Shown piece by piece: positions 25,999 to 34,890 of a stretch of DNA of 47,085 nt; the stretch's first letter is position 1, and the number at the start of each line of letters is the position of its first letter. The DNA is taken from positions 1 through 47,085 of the forward strand of contig JACSRJ010000096.1 of NCBI GenBank assembly GCA_014879835.1. The letters are read 5' to 3'. The position numbers and the translations under genes are program-made. A model generated the notes under the pieces. It had not been told where the DNA came from. It saw nothing but the letters and a program-made list of their open reading frames with translations, and did not search any database. Source of the stretch: Anaerolinea sp. GTDB lineage: Bacteria > Chloroflexota > Anaerolineae > Aggregatilineales > UBA2796.

Positions 25999-26442
25999 AT
26001 GCCTGTCGCCAGAAATATTCTCAACGGTTGGCGGGTTGTGGTCATCGATGATGAGGCAGACAGCCTTGAAGTAGCGACCCGAATCTTGGTGTATTATGGT
26101 GCTCATGTGGAGACCGCCCAAGAGGGACTCACCGGGGTAAAATTGGTTCAACAGAGTCGGCCGCACTTCATCGTGTGTGATCTCTCTATGCCCGGCATGG
26201 ATGGTTGGCAGGTTCTTAGGTTGCTGAAGGACGATCAATCCACCATGACCATACCCGTGATCGCTCTGACGGCACACGCAATGCCCGGAGATCGGGATCG
26301 GGCTGTGGGCGCGGGGTTTCATAACTATTTGAGCAAACCCCTCAAACCGGCCACCTTTATCATGGATTTATTGAAGTTGTTGATCGATGTACCTGATTTT
26401 GAACCCTTAAAACATGAAATCGAGAAGTCCTATGAGGTTTGA
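25999..26442 (+). CDS. Stand-alone response regulator receiver (first receiver of module 2)
   Basis: This 147-residue receiver-only protein starts 12 bp after the kinase gene and carries acidic residues D17-D18-E19, phospho-acceptor D61 (CDLSMPGMDGW), T91 (LTAHAMPGDRD) and K113 (YLSKPL). It is the clear counterpart of the receiver at 11855-12280, with the same NGW/KGW start, the GDRDRAV..GFHNYL block and the L.LLIDVP tail. No DNA-binding or enzymatic output domain is present. GAAAGGGAAA precedes the ATG. It is the probable direct target of the kinase. Confidence 0.92.
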   Translation: MPVARNILNGWRVVVIDDEADSLEVATRILVYYGAHVETAQEGLTGVKLVQQSRPHFIVCDLSMPGMDGWQVLRLLKDDQSTMTIPVIALTAHAMPGDRDRAVGAGFHNYLSKPLKPATFIMDLLKLLIDVPDFEPLKHEIEKSYEV

Positions 26443-26806
26443 AGGGTGGCGGTTGCTGGTCATTGAGGATGATCCTGATGGTCGGGAGGTGTTGATTCGC
26501 ATCTTTCGCCATTACAATATTTGGGTGAACGTGGTCAAAACGGCAGAAGAAGCCCTTGAAGCCTTAAGGCAGGACGCCTATACTGCCATCGTGATCGACT
26601 TGGCCTTACCGGGGATGGATGGCTGGACTTTCCTTAGTCGCCTCCGAGCGATGCATGTCTTAACGCCCTGTTTTGCGATCACTGCGTATCATTCATCCGA
26701 TGTGGCGGTGAAAGCCATTCGGAGCGGTTTCATTGGATACATGCCTAAACCTATTGAAGCGGGGGCTTTCGTGCGTGAGTTAGAGCGCGTCCTCGCGCCG
26801 ACCTAA
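26432..26806 (+). CDS. Stand-alone response regulator receiver (second receiver of module 2)
   Basis: This receiver-only protein of about 124 residues overlaps the preceding receiver gene by 11 bp, or by 29 bp if the ATG at 26414 is used, so translation is coupled. Counting from 26414, acidic residues lie at 18-20, phospho-acceptor D62 is in VIDLALPGMDGW, and K112 is in MPKPIE. It matches the receiver at 12496-12873. The 26432 start has GAGAAG a few bases upstream and aligns with the paralogue's start. The order kinase-receiver-receiver is thus preserved in both modules. Confidence 0.9.
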   Translation: MRFEGWRLLVIEDDPDGREVLIRIFRHYNIWVNVVKTAEEALEALRQDAYTAIVIDLALPGMDGWTFLSRLRAMHVLTPCFAITAYHSSDVAVKAIRSGFIGYMPKPIEAGAFVRELERVLAPT

Positions 26807-26998
26807 GGCTCTTGTGACTGGGTAGTACCCCTTCCTTGGCTCTTGATCATCTGAATCGTATATAAGACCTACAAAATCCTTATAAGTATTCCCCAAGTGA
26901 AATGTCTCTGGGGCAGGTTGTATCCGCCCCCTATTCACCCTCGTGGTAAAATGAATCCTGCTAGGCTCAATATGTTTTTTTAGGGAGACTCTTGATTT

Positions 26999-27943
26999 AT
27001 GCACTTAAAAACCGCGGTTGTCGCCATCGGGGGCAATTCCCTCATCCCAGCTAAGGATAAAATCGAAGTTACATATCAGTGGGACGCCGTGCGCGAAACT
27101 TGCCAGCACATCGCGGAAATGGTACGCGAGGGCTGGCGGGTGGTGATCACCCATGGAAACGGACCTCAGGTGGGGTTTATCCTACGCCGGGCCGAAATCG
27201 CCGCGCCCCAAGTTCATGGGGTTCCCCTCGATCTGATTGTGGCCGATACCCAAGGCAGCATCGGGTATATGGTGCAGCAGGCCCTCCGTAACAGCTTACG
27301 CGCCCTGCGAATCTCCAAACATGTAGTCACCCTTGTGACTCAAACATTGGTCAACAGTGATGATCCCGCTTTCCAACACCCAGATAAACCCATTGGAGGG
27401 TTTCTTTCCCCCGCTGAAGCGGAGATGTTTCGGGCAGAAGGTTGGACGGTGGTTGAAGATGCGGGGCGTGGATTGCGGCGGGTGATTGCCTCCCCTGATC
27501 CACTAGAGATCGTTGAACTTGACACCATTCGCCGGGTGATCCTTGCTGACGCCGTGGTGATCGCTGTGGGTGGTGGGGGTGTTCCGGTGATTCGTAACAG
27601 CACCGGTGAACTGCGCGGGGTTGCAGCCGTGATCGATAAAGATCGGGCAAGCAGCCTTTTGGCACAGGGGTTAAATGCTGACCTGCTTCTGATCTCTACC
27701 GGGGTGGAACAGGTGGCGATTAATTTCAACAAGCCTGATCAGCAGATGTTGAGCAGCATCACCCTCAAAGAAGCGCGGGAATACATGGAACAGGGGCATT
27801 TTGCCGCTGGCAGTATGCGCCCCAAAATTGAGGCGGTGATCCGATTCTTAGAACATGGGGGCCCCACCGCTTTGATCACGAGCCCGGAAAATATCGGACG
27901 AGCACTGCGCGGCGAAACCGGAACATGGTTCCACCCCCGCTGA
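26999..27943 (+). CDS. arcC: Carbamate kinase
   Basis: This 314-residue protein is a carbamate kinase of the amino-acid-kinase fold, catalysing ATP formation from carbamoyl phosphate and ADP at the end of arginine or agmatine deimination and purine-derived routes. Motifs include AIGGNSL (about 9-15), THGNGPQVG (51-59), the substrate loop with HPDKPIGGFLS, AVGGGGVPV and VIDKDRASSLLA, and the C-terminal ALITSPENIGRALRGETGT. Length is normal. Arginine deiminase and ornithine transcarbamoylase are not adjacent; threonine synthase follows after 42 bp. AGGGAG lies 11 bp before the ATG, slightly far. Confidence 0.95.
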   Translation: MHLKTAVVAIGGNSLIPAKDKIEVTYQWDAVRETCQHIAEMVREGWRVVITHGNGPQVGFILRRAEIAAPQVHGVPLDLIVADTQGSIGYMVQQALRNSLRALRISKHVVTLVTQTLVNSDDPAFQHPDKPIGGFLSPAEAEMFRAEGWTVVEDAGRGLRRVIASPDPLEIVELDTIRRVILADAVVIAVGGGGVPVIRNSTGELRGVAAVIDKDRASSLLAQGLNADLLLISTGVEQVAINFNKPDQQMLSSITLKEAREYMEQGHFAAGSMRPKIEAVIRFLEHGGPTALITSPENIGRALRGETGTWFHPR

Positions 27944-27985
27944 TTTTGTTTTTGCAGCACTGGCAAAGGTCATCAAGAAAGCACT

Positions 27986-29263
27986 ATGCACCCATATCTC
28001 TCACATTTGGAATGTCCCATCTGCCATCGGCATTACCGTTTGGAAGAGGTGTCTTACACCTGCCCCACTTGTGGTGAGGCTGGAACCTTAGACATCGTTT
28101 ATGATTATGAGCGGTTGCGACAGGACATCACCCCAGAGCAAATCAGCGCTCAGACTGCTCCGGAGTCGCTCAATCTGTGGCGTTATCGTCCCCTTTTGCC
28201 AGTCCTTGATGATGCTTTCATCCCGCCCCTTCACATCGGCTGGACGCCCTTGCTTCGTGCGCCGCGCCTCGCAGCGGCACTAGAAGTCAAGGAAATCTGG
28301 CTCAAGGATGAAGGGCGTAACCCCACTGCCAGCCTGAAGGATCGGGCAAGTGCAATGGTTGCAGCGCGGGCTGCCGAAATTGGCGCAGAAGTGATCACCA
28401 CAGCAAGCTCTGGAAATGCGGCCGCTGCTTTGGCGGGTGTGTGCGCCAGCGTTGGCATCAGATGCGTGATCTTTGTGCCTCACACCGCACCTCAGGCGAA
28501 GATCACCCAGCTTTTGGTCTACGGCGCGACCGTATTTCTGGTCAAGGGGACTTACGATGACGCCTTTGATCTCTCAGTTCAGGCTGCAAAGGAGTATGGC
28601 TGGTACTGCCGTAATACCGGCATGAATCCCTTCACCACCGAAGGTAAAAAGACAGCCGCTTTTGAAATTGCGGAGCAGCTTGGCTGGACTGCCCCTGATG
28701 TGATCTTAGTCAGTGTGGGTGATGGCAACATCATCGCTGGACAGTACAAGGGTTTTTACGATCTCTATCAAATGGGCTGGATTGATCGAATGCCGCGATT
28801 GATCGGGGTTCAGGCCGAAGGCAGTTCATCCATGGTGCGGGCATGGGCCGAAGAACGTGATCCCGTATCGATGACTGTTGAACCTGCCACCACCGTTGCT
28901 GACAGCATCTCTGTAGGGCTGCCCCGAGATCGGGTGAAGGCCATGCGCGCCGTCCGGGCTACCAATGGTTCCTATCTGAGTGTTCCCGATACGGCTATCC
29001 TTGCGGCGATCCCTGAATTGGCGCGGGCAGCGGGGGTTTTTGCAGAACCCGCCGCTTCAACTGTGCTGGCAGGGCTTCACCGGGCCCTCGAAACGGGCTT
29101 GGTGGGGCATCAGGAACGGGTGGCGCTGCTTATCACTGGGCATGGACTCAAAGACATCAAGAGCGCCATCGCCAGTGTTGAGGCGGAAGGTAAGATCGCC
29201 CATCCAGTCGAGCCATCAATGGATGGTGTGCGCCAGCTTGCAAAGGAATTGGGGCTGGCATGA
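27986..29263 (+). CDS. thrC: Threonine synthase with N-terminal zinc ribbon
   Basis: This 425-residue PLP enzyme converts O-phosphohomoserine to threonine. An N-terminal zinc-ribbon (C10, C13, C26, C29) precedes the catalytic domain. The PLP lysine is K118 in NPTASLKDRAS, the phosphate-binding stretch is SSGNAAAA, and VGDGN lies near the cofactor. A plain type II PLP-lyase with a different substrate is possible, but the zinc ribbon plus NPTxSLKDR is typical of bacterial threonine synthases outside the enteric type. Its last codon overlaps the next start (ATGA), so the following glycosyltransferase is translationally coupled. Confidence 0.9.
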   Translation: MHPYLSHLECPICHRHYRLEEVSYTCPTCGEAGTLDIVYDYERLRQDITPEQISAQTAPESLNLWRYRPLLPVLDDAFIPPLHIGWTPLLRAPRLAAALEVKEIWLKDEGRNPTASLKDRASAMVAARAAEIGAEVITTASSGNAAAALAGVCASVGIRCVIFVPHTAPQAKITQLLVYGATVFLVKGTYDDAFDLSVQAAKEYGWYCRNTGMNPFTTEGKKTAAFEIAEQLGWTAPDVILVSVGDGNIIAGQYKGFYDLYQMGWIDRMPRLIGVQAEGSSSMVRAWAEERDPVSMTVEPATTVADSISVGLPRDRVKAMRAVRATNGSYLSVPDTAILAAIPELARAAGVFAEPAASTVLAGLHRALETGLVGHQERVALLITGHGLKDIKSAIASVEAEGKIAHPVEPSMDGVRQLAKELGLA

Positions 29264-30798
29264 CTCAATCTCGTTCTGACTGGGGGCTGTGGGCTTGTGG
29301 GGCACTGGTTCTGGGGGCATTCCTGATCCGGGTCTACCATCTGGACGCTCAAAGCCTCTGGCAGGATGAGATCGTCACCGTCACTTATTCTCAGGGTAAC
29401 TTCGGGCAAGCCTTGGTCAACAGCATGGTTCAGTTTCGGGCTTCTGCACCCTTGCACTATTTGATCGTTAACCTGACTGCACTCCATGTAAGTCTGACTG
29501 AAGGAATGCTCCGTCTACCTGATGTCCTCTGGGGAACCCTGAGTGTAGCGGTCACCTTCCTTATTGGTCGGCGTTTGTTTGGGATTGGAGCAGCACTGCT
29601 GGGGACGTTCCTACTGGCGATTCTGCCCCTACATGTGTACTACTCCCGTGAGATGCGCTTCTACAGCCTCGCCACGTTTTTTGGGGTGCTGATGGTGTTC
29701 ACCCTGATCCGCGCCCTTGAGCGGCGCACCCCATCAGCATGGCGCTGGTATGGGATCACTGTGACTGGCGGGCTGCTCACCTACTACTATGACGGGCTGA
29801 TCATCGCTGCTACTGGGGTGTGGGTATGGCTGCTGTGGCGTACCACTCAGCCCGGATCAGCCGCTCGATCACGACGGCGAACGGACTTTTACGCTTTCTT
29901 GCGCGCCACCGCTGCTGCAATACTGATCGCGCTGATCTGGGCAATCCCCGAAATCCTGACGGATGATCCCGCCTTCGCCCAGCGTTTCACTTTTCCGACC
30001 ATGCCCCCCGTGATGGGCAGTATCGCTACGCCCTTCCTATTTCATCTCACTGCGCCGTTTTATGCCGATATGCCCTTTTATCCGGGCGGGTCGATGGGGG
30101 TTGATCCACTTGGCTCACTGTGGGCAGTGTTTGCATGGATCAGCATCATGGTAGGCAGTATGATCGCCCTCAACACCTTGCGGCGCAGCGAGTGGGGGCG
30201 CAGTCGTGAGTCCCACCTACTTTTAGTGGGTGCGATTGGGGTAGGCGGAATCGGCGTTGTGCTCATCCTCAACTATGTGATGGGGTACTTCTGGTCGCCT
30301 CGCCAGTTTGTGATCTTTGCCCCCTTTTTGACCTTGACCGCAGCGGGCGCGGTGACCCTTATTGGGTTGCGGCTGAACCGCCCTCGCACCCAGATACGCC
30401 TGATCTTGCTGGTAGCAGCGATCCTGAGTTTGATCCTCCTTCGCCCTGCATTGGAGGGTGTCTTTGAGGTTCAAAAAGAAGATTGGCGCGGTGGAACCCG
30501 GTACATTCAACGCCATTGGCAGCCCGGTGATGTCCTCTTTGCGCTCTATCGAGAAGCGCACACCCTTCTTTATGCCCCTGAGTGGAAGGTGGGCGAAGAT
30601 GTGCTTCAGTTGAGCGGCGACTCCGCCCCACTTGAGGCCGCCTTTGAAGCGGGCAAAACCCGACTGTGGCTGTTTTACCTCGAAGTTTATCCACCGAAGC
30701 CGCTTGAAGGCTGGATCAACGAACATTGTGAGCGCCAGACCAAAGGCATTGGGGTAGGGGTTCGGGTCTACTTGTGTTTAGCGCAAGAGGGACAATGA
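29260..30798 (+). CDS. GT39/PMT-like membrane glycosyltransferase (GT-C fold)
   Basis: This 512-residue polytopic protein has an N-terminal helix followed by an extracytoplasmic loop with the DE pair D36-E37 (SLWQDEIVT), the position of the catalytic acidic residue in GT-C dolichyl/undecaprenyl-phosphate-sugar transferases. About ten membrane helices follow, then a C-terminal soluble domain (about 410-512). The motif YYSREMRFYSL in the second loop is typical of the family in Chloroflexota. It probably transfers sugar from a polyprenyl carrier to a lipid, protein or polymer outside the membrane. It overlaps thrC by 4 bp and the next gene by 4 bp. Confidence 0.85.
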   Translation: MTQSRSDWGLWACGALVLGAFLIRVYHLDAQSLWQDEIVTVTYSQGNFGQALVNSMVQFRASAPLHYLIVNLTALHVSLTEGMLRLPDVLWGTLSVAVTFLIGRRLFGIGAALLGTFLLAILPLHVYYSREMRFYSLATFFGVLMVFTLIRALERRTPSAWRWYGITVTGGLLTYYYDGLIIAATGVWVWLLWRTTQPGSAARSRRRTDFYAFLRATAAAILIALIWAIPEILTDDPAFAQRFTFPTMPPVMGSIATPFLFHLTAPFYADMPFYPGGSMGVDPLGSLWAVFAWISIMVGSMIALNTLRRSEWGRSRESHLLLVGAIGVGGIGVVLILNYVMGYFWSPRQFVIFAPFLTLTAAGAVTLIGLRLNRPRTQIRLILLVAAILSLILLRPALEGVFEVQKEDWRGGTRYIQRHWQPGDVLFALYREAHTLLYAPEWKVGEDVLQLSGDSAPLEAAFEAGKTRLWLFYLEVYPPKPLEGWINEHCERQTKGIGVGVRVYLCLAQEGQ

Positions 30799-31916
30799 CG
30801 GAATATCCAAATGACTCCTCCACGCCTTCGCGCCCCTTCCCCATCCGTCCGTGGATGGTGGTGGCTTGTGTGGTGGCAATCTATCTGAGCCTTGTTTACT
30901 TCTGGAATGATCAGAAGGTGATGGAGTTCGTTTTTCCCCGTCAAATTGGGGAAGGTATTGGTTACGATGGTCAGTTCACGTACTTCATCGCCCGCGATCC
31001 TCTCGGCGCGGCAGCCCTGATTAAAGAGCGCCTCGATTATCCCGCATATCGTTATCAGCGCATTTTGCACCCGATCCTGACTCGAATTTTGAGCCTCGGT
31101 TATGAGCCGGTTATGCCGTGGGTGATGCTCCTTATTGATTACCTGATGATCGTGATTGGGGTGGCGGCGCTGGAAGTCCTGCTCACGGATTTGGGGGTGA
31201 GCCGCTGGCACGCGCTGACCTACGGTTTTTTTGGGGGGATTGTGGCCGCGGCCCGGGCGACAACCACCGAACCGCTCGCTTTTGGCTTGGTGATTGTGGC
31301 CATCTTGGCCGGTATGAAGGGGCGCATCCGTTGGCAGGCGATCCTCTTTGGGCTGGCGGCATTGGCCAAAGAACCGACCCTCTTTTTTGCGGCGGCTTTT
31401 GTCCTCTATTACCTCACCCAGAAGCGCTACCGGGATGCGCTTTGGGTAGGCGCGGCCAGCCTGATCCCCTTCCTGATCTGGCAGTTGGTCTTGTGGTTGT
31501 GGTTGGGCGAAGTCGCTATGGGCAGCGGCGGCGCAGGTGCAACCGGCTTTGAGATCATCCCCTTCGGGGGGGTATGGCGGATTGGCGTCGAAAGCCCGCC
31601 GGTTTTTGCTTACATGTTTCCCTATTTGGCCCTCGGTGCGATCTTGCCTACACTCCTTGCTTTGATCCTTTCCGGGCGTGATCTGCTGATGGGCAAGGCC
31701 CATCCCTATGTGTGGTGCGTGTTGCTGAACGCGGCAGTGATCCCCACCGTGCCCTTTTCCACTTTTCGGGAACCGTTTGGGATCATTCGCTTTTTGCCCG
31801 GATTGGTGTTGAGTTTCTTGCTCTACGCGGCGCTTTGGGTTAAGTGGGAGCGCCCCCGCCGTCCTCTGGTATACGCCAGCATCTGGGTAATCTGGAGTCT
31901 GGTGCTGATCGGCTGA
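30795..31916 (+). CDS. GT-C-like integral membrane protein (surface glycopolymer type)
   Basis: This 373-residue protein has about nine to ten membrane helices. After the first helix comes the motif GIGYDGQFTYFIARDP (residues 55-70), characteristic of a group of GT-C-like proteins linked to cell-surface glycopolymer formation; the Asp in YDGQ is probably functional. The ATG at 30795 overlaps the preceding stop by 4 bp and has AGAGGG upstream, so an earlier in-frame ATG at 30774 is not favoured. Together with the GT39 protein it probably forms an envelope-glycosylation pair (inference). It converges with arsC after only 4 bp, with no obvious terminator between. Confidence 0.75.
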   Translation: MTEYPNDSSTPSRPFPIRPWMVVACVVAIYLSLVYFWNDQKVMEFVFPRQIGEGIGYDGQFTYFIARDPLGAAALIKERLDYPAYRYQRILHPILTRILSLGYEPVMPWVMLLIDYLMIVIGVAALEVLLTDLGVSRWHALTYGFFGGIVAAARATTTEPLAFGLVIVAILAGMKGRIRWQAILFGLAALAKEPTLFFAAAFVLYYLTQKRYRDALWVGAASLIPFLIWQLVLWLWLGEVAMGSGGAGATGFEIIPFGGVWRIGVESPPVFAYMFPYLALGAILPTLLALILSGRDLLMGKAHPYVWCVLLNAAVIPTVPFSTFREPFGIIRFLPGLVLSFLLYAALWVKWERPRRPLVYASIWVIWSLVLIG

Positions 31917-31920
31917 ACCA

Positions 31921-32349
31921 TTATCCGGGATGCGTTTTTAACCACGCCTCGATCCGGGCTTTGATCTGATCTCGAATCTCTCGAAAGCGTGCCAATTTCT
32001 CGGAGTCCGTGCCCAGCGCTGCCGAAGGGTCTTCAAACCCCCAGTGCAGGCGCTTACTGTTGGGCGTAAGCACAACAGGACACTCCTGATCGGCGTTGGC
32101 GCAAACGGTGATCACGTAGTCAAAATACGCACCGCTCAGAACTTCTTGAAGGAGTTTAGAGCGTTTTCCCGTCATCGGCGCGCCTACTTCTTCCATCACC
32201 TGAATGGTGAAGGGATTGATTTTGGTGGGTTGAGTGCCCGCGCTGAAGGCTTCAAAAGTATCGCCTCCAAGAAGATTCAGCCATGCTTCAGCCATCTGGC
32301 TGCGGGCAGCGTTATGGGTGCATACAAAAAGCACACGGGTGGTAGACAT
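31921..32349 (-). CDS. arsC: Arsenate reductase, thioredoxin-coupled (LMW phosphatase fold)
   Basis: This 142-residue protein has the phosphatase-like loop CTHNAARS starting at C10, and two further cysteines, C83 and C90 (VCANADQECPV), in the spacing of the disulfide relay of thioredoxin-linked ArsC. The general acid is D107 in FEDPSA. It reduces arsenate to arsenite, which an exporter must remove; no ars exporter or ArsR regulator is adjacent. AAAGGGAT lies upstream of the ATG on the minus strand. It is divergent from a membrane-protein gene 145 bp away. Confidence 0.93.
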   Translation of the reverse strand: MSTTRVLFVCTHNAARSQMAEAWLNLLGGDTFEAFSAGTQPTKINPFTIQVMEEVGAPMTGKRSKLLQEVLSGAYFDYVITVCANADQECPVVLTPNSKRLHWGFEDPSAALGTDSEKLARFREIRDQIKARIEAWLKTHPG

Positions 32350-32493
32350 CGGTTGTATCCCTTTTGTGGTTGAGAGCAGTATACCTCACGAAGCTCCCTC
32401 TCTTTTGCCTCAAGGTACCAGATTTTTCCCTGTATGGGCTACTGTAATTCAGGTATATCCTTAGGGGAGAGTGTTCATTGAGGGACAGATGTT

Positions 32494-33582
32494 ATGGCCG
32501 AAATCAGTACCAGCGGGTCATCAGATTCTCATGCTTCTTCAAAAATGCGCGTCAAACCGGGCAGCTATCCGATTGGTGGGCTGTGGTTTGACCGACTCGC
32601 CACCAGCTTATGCCTCTGGTTTGTACTTGGATTATTCTTGGATGGTTGGGCGCATAACCATGGCAAAGTAGATGACACCTTCTTTACGCCATGGCACGCC
32701 GTGCTGTATTCGGGGGTGCTGGCCATTGCCCTCCACCTGATCATCACCCAATACCGCAACATCCTCCGGGGTTTTGCTTGGCGTCAATCGCTGCCCAAAG
32801 GTTATTTCCTTTCCCTGATTGGGGTGGGCGTGTTTTTCATTGGCGGGGGCATCGATTTTGGATGGCACTCACTTTTTGGATTTGAAGCCGATGTTGAAGC
32901 TCTTCTCAGCCCGGCCCACCTCTTTTTGGCAGCAGGGGCATTCTTGTTTTTGGGTGGGCCGGTGCGGGCAGCATGGCAGCGTCCCCACACCCAAGAAAAA
33001 AACGGTTGGTCGGGACAGTTGTCATTGGTGGTAGGGCTGCTTCTGATTTTTTCTCTGTTCACGTTTTTCACCCAATATGGGCATCCCTTTTCCAACGCCC
33101 GAAACATGGTTTCACCACCATCTTATATACGCGGCACCGATTACTTTGATGTTTCGGGTATCGCTTCGGTGATCATCTTCAGTGCCCTTTTGATGGGTCT
33201 GATTCTGTTGGCAATACATCGGTGGGTGCTTCCTATGGGCAGTTTGGCTCTAATTCTGGGTCTAAATACCCTGCTGATGTTTTGGATGCGCTACAACCCC
33301 TCAACCCCACACACCCTCGGTTTGATCGCAGGAATCTTGGGCGGCATTATGACTGAGGTGCTTTTCCGACGACTGCGGCCTTCGCCATCCACCCCTGAGC
33401 GCCTACGTGTGTTTGCCTTCTTGACCCCTACCCTGATATTTTTGTGCCTATTCCTACTGCTGCTGAGTGCTGGGGGGATCGCGTGGAGCATTCATATGTG
33501 GCTGGGCGTGAGTTTTTTGGGTGGGGTGGTGGGGTTGTTTCTGAGCTACCTAAGCGTGCCGCCTCGAATACCAGAAGGTTGA
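32494..33582 (+). CDS. Uncharacterised polytopic membrane protein
   Basis: This 362-residue protein has a polar N-terminal 25 residues and about nine to ten hydrophobic segments. Conserved-looking polar residues sit at membrane borders: GWAHNHGKVDDTFFTPWH (about 50-67), GIDFGWHSLFGFEADVEALLSPAH (about 126-150) and FFTQYGHPF. Repeated His, Asp and Glu at these positions suggest metal or haem binding, comparable with quinol- or copper-related membrane proteins, but no family is recognised. It stands alone between a divergent arsC and a secreted protein gene. AGGGACAG precedes the ATG. Confidence 0.65.
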   Translation: MAEISTSGSSDSHASSKMRVKPGSYPIGGLWFDRLATSLCLWFVLGLFLDGWAHNHGKVDDTFFTPWHAVLYSGVLAIALHLIITQYRNILRGFAWRQSLPKGYFLSLIGVGVFFIGGGIDFGWHSLFGFEADVEALLSPAHLFLAAGAFLFLGGPVRAAWQRPHTQEKNGWSGQLSLVVGLLLIFSLFTFFTQYGHPFSNARNMVSPPSYIRGTDYFDVSGIASVIIFSALLMGLILLAIHRWVLPMGSLALILGLNTLLMFWMRYNPSTPHTLGLIAGILGGIMTEVLFRRLRPSPSTPERLRVFAFLTPTLIFLCLFLLLLSAGGIAWSIHMWLGVSFLGGVVGLFLSYLSVPPRIPEG

Positions 33583-33627
33583 TCAATACTGAAATGGGCT
33601 TTCAACCGGGTTCAAACTGACTTTTAT

Positions 33628-33657
33628 TTGCGAGGACAGACTAAAACCTCCTACAAT
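33628..33657 (+). promoter_or_regulatory. Sigma-70-like promoter
   Basis: TTGCGA (33628-33633) and TACAAT (33652-33657) are separated by 18 bp. This would start transcription near 33664, about 45 nt before the ATG at 33710, and could serve the secreted protein and the downstream prenyl synthase. Confidence 0.5.
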
Positions 33658-33709
33658 TAGGGGAACAGTCGCAGCCCGTTCGGTTCCAACGTCCCGGAAA
33701 GGTCATCTT

Positions 33710-34873
33710 ATGCCCCGCTTCAACCGTTTGATACTCGTTTTGGTGTGTGCGCTGCTGGCGCTCCCCAGTGTGGTCAGCGCCCAAAATGCTGGCGCTGAAC
33801 TGGTGGGGCGTGCGGTCTTGTCTGCGGAATCGCTTAATGACGGCCCCCCTGCTGGAACTGCGCTCTCCACAGGGGCGGTGATTAACGGCGTAAATGTCCC
33901 CTTTGACAGTCAGCCTGTGGGGGCGATCAGCGCGATTTTGCCGGGTGAATATCCGGGCACATGGCTCGCCATTACCAGCGGGCAATTTAACTCCAGCCAA
34001 AACAGCGCTGATTTTGAACTGCGGGTATATGTCTTTGAGTTTGAGTTTCGACGCGCCTCAGGTGGAAGCGGACAGGTGAGCCTGCTGGATCGGCGCATTC
34101 TCTCCGACTCAGGGGGGCGGATCGAGAAAAATATTGTGAACAGCAGCACCCGCACTCGATATTTAACAGGTGCGGATTTTTCACCCCGTTCGGTGCAGCG
34201 CGCTGGTGATGCTTATTGGGTCGCGGACGAGAGCACACCGGCTTTGCTCCGCTTTGATACCTACGGCAAACTGCTGGAGGCACCTATTCCCCTCTCTGGC
34301 GGGGCACTTCAGGGGATGAGCGTGATGCCTGATGGCAGCGCCCTGATCATTGCCCAGCGCGGACGAGGACGAACCGTAACCTTTAGTGCCTTTAACCTCA
34401 CCACCCGCCAGTTTGAAACCCTCGGCGGCGCTTACACGCTGGATCGAGATAATTATACAGTGGGCGGGATTGCGATGATCAATGCCAACGAAGTGGTGGT
34501 ACTGGAAATTGACAGCGGTGAGAACCGTCGCGCTGCTTTTAAACGGGTTTATCTGTTTAATGTGCGTGAAGGCAAAAACAAGACTCAGTTGGCGGATCTG
34601 CTCAATGTGAGTGATCCCAGTGGTATTTCCACCAGCGGCGCGTTTGATCAACCCAAAGACGCCTTTGGTTTAGGCAGCACCTTTAAGTACCCCTATCGCC
34701 AGATTAGTGCGGTGTTCCCGGTGGACGAACAAACCCTTGTTATTGCCAACAATAACAATGTGCCCTTTGGCTTGGGGCGCAGTACCTCCACTGCTGATCC
34801 TACCGACTACATTTTGATCCGCCTCAACCAATCGCTCAATCTTGATCCGGCATTCTTGAGACCCATTCGGTAG
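33710..34873 (+). CDS. Secreted esterase-like phytase-domain (PF13449-like) protein
   Basis: This 387-residue protein has a signal peptide cleaved near VVSAQ (about residue 25). The mature part looks like a beta-propeller of the 'esterase-like activity of phytase' family: an opening LVGRAVLSAESL, then PVGAISAILPGEYPGTWLA, NSADFELRVYVFEF, the TGADFSPRSVQRAGDAYWVADEST block and a closing DPTDYILIRLNQSL. In this family the acidic residues bind metal and phosphoester substrates, though most members are untested. The next gene begins 17 bp downstream on the same strand. Confidence 0.75.
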   Translation: MPRFNRLILVLVCALLALPSVVSAQNAGAELVGRAVLSAESLNDGPPAGTALSTGAVINGVNVPFDSQPVGAISAILPGEYPGTWLAITSGQFNSSQNSADFELRVYVFEFEFRRASGGSGQVSLLDRRILSDSGGRIEKNIVNSSTRTRYLTGADFSPRSVQRAGDAYWVADESTPALLRFDTYGKLLEAPIPLSGGALQGMSVMPDGSALIIAQRGRGRTVTFSAFNLTTRQFETLGGAYTLDRDNYTVGGIAMINANEVVVLEIDSGENRRAAFKRVYLFNVREGKNKTQLADLLNVSDPSGISTSGAFDQPKDAFGLGSTFKYPYRQISAVFPVDEQTLVIANNNNVPFGLGRSTSTADPTDYILIRLNQSLNLDPAFLRPIR

Positions 34874-34890
34874 AGAGCAGTGATGCAACT

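Noticed and set aside
30768-31703. Minus-strand reading frame (311 codons) opposite the GT-C-like gene
   Set aside because: Polar, His/Gln/Arg-rich shadow of a hydrophobic gene; the plus-strand frame has the YDGQ motif and translational coupling.
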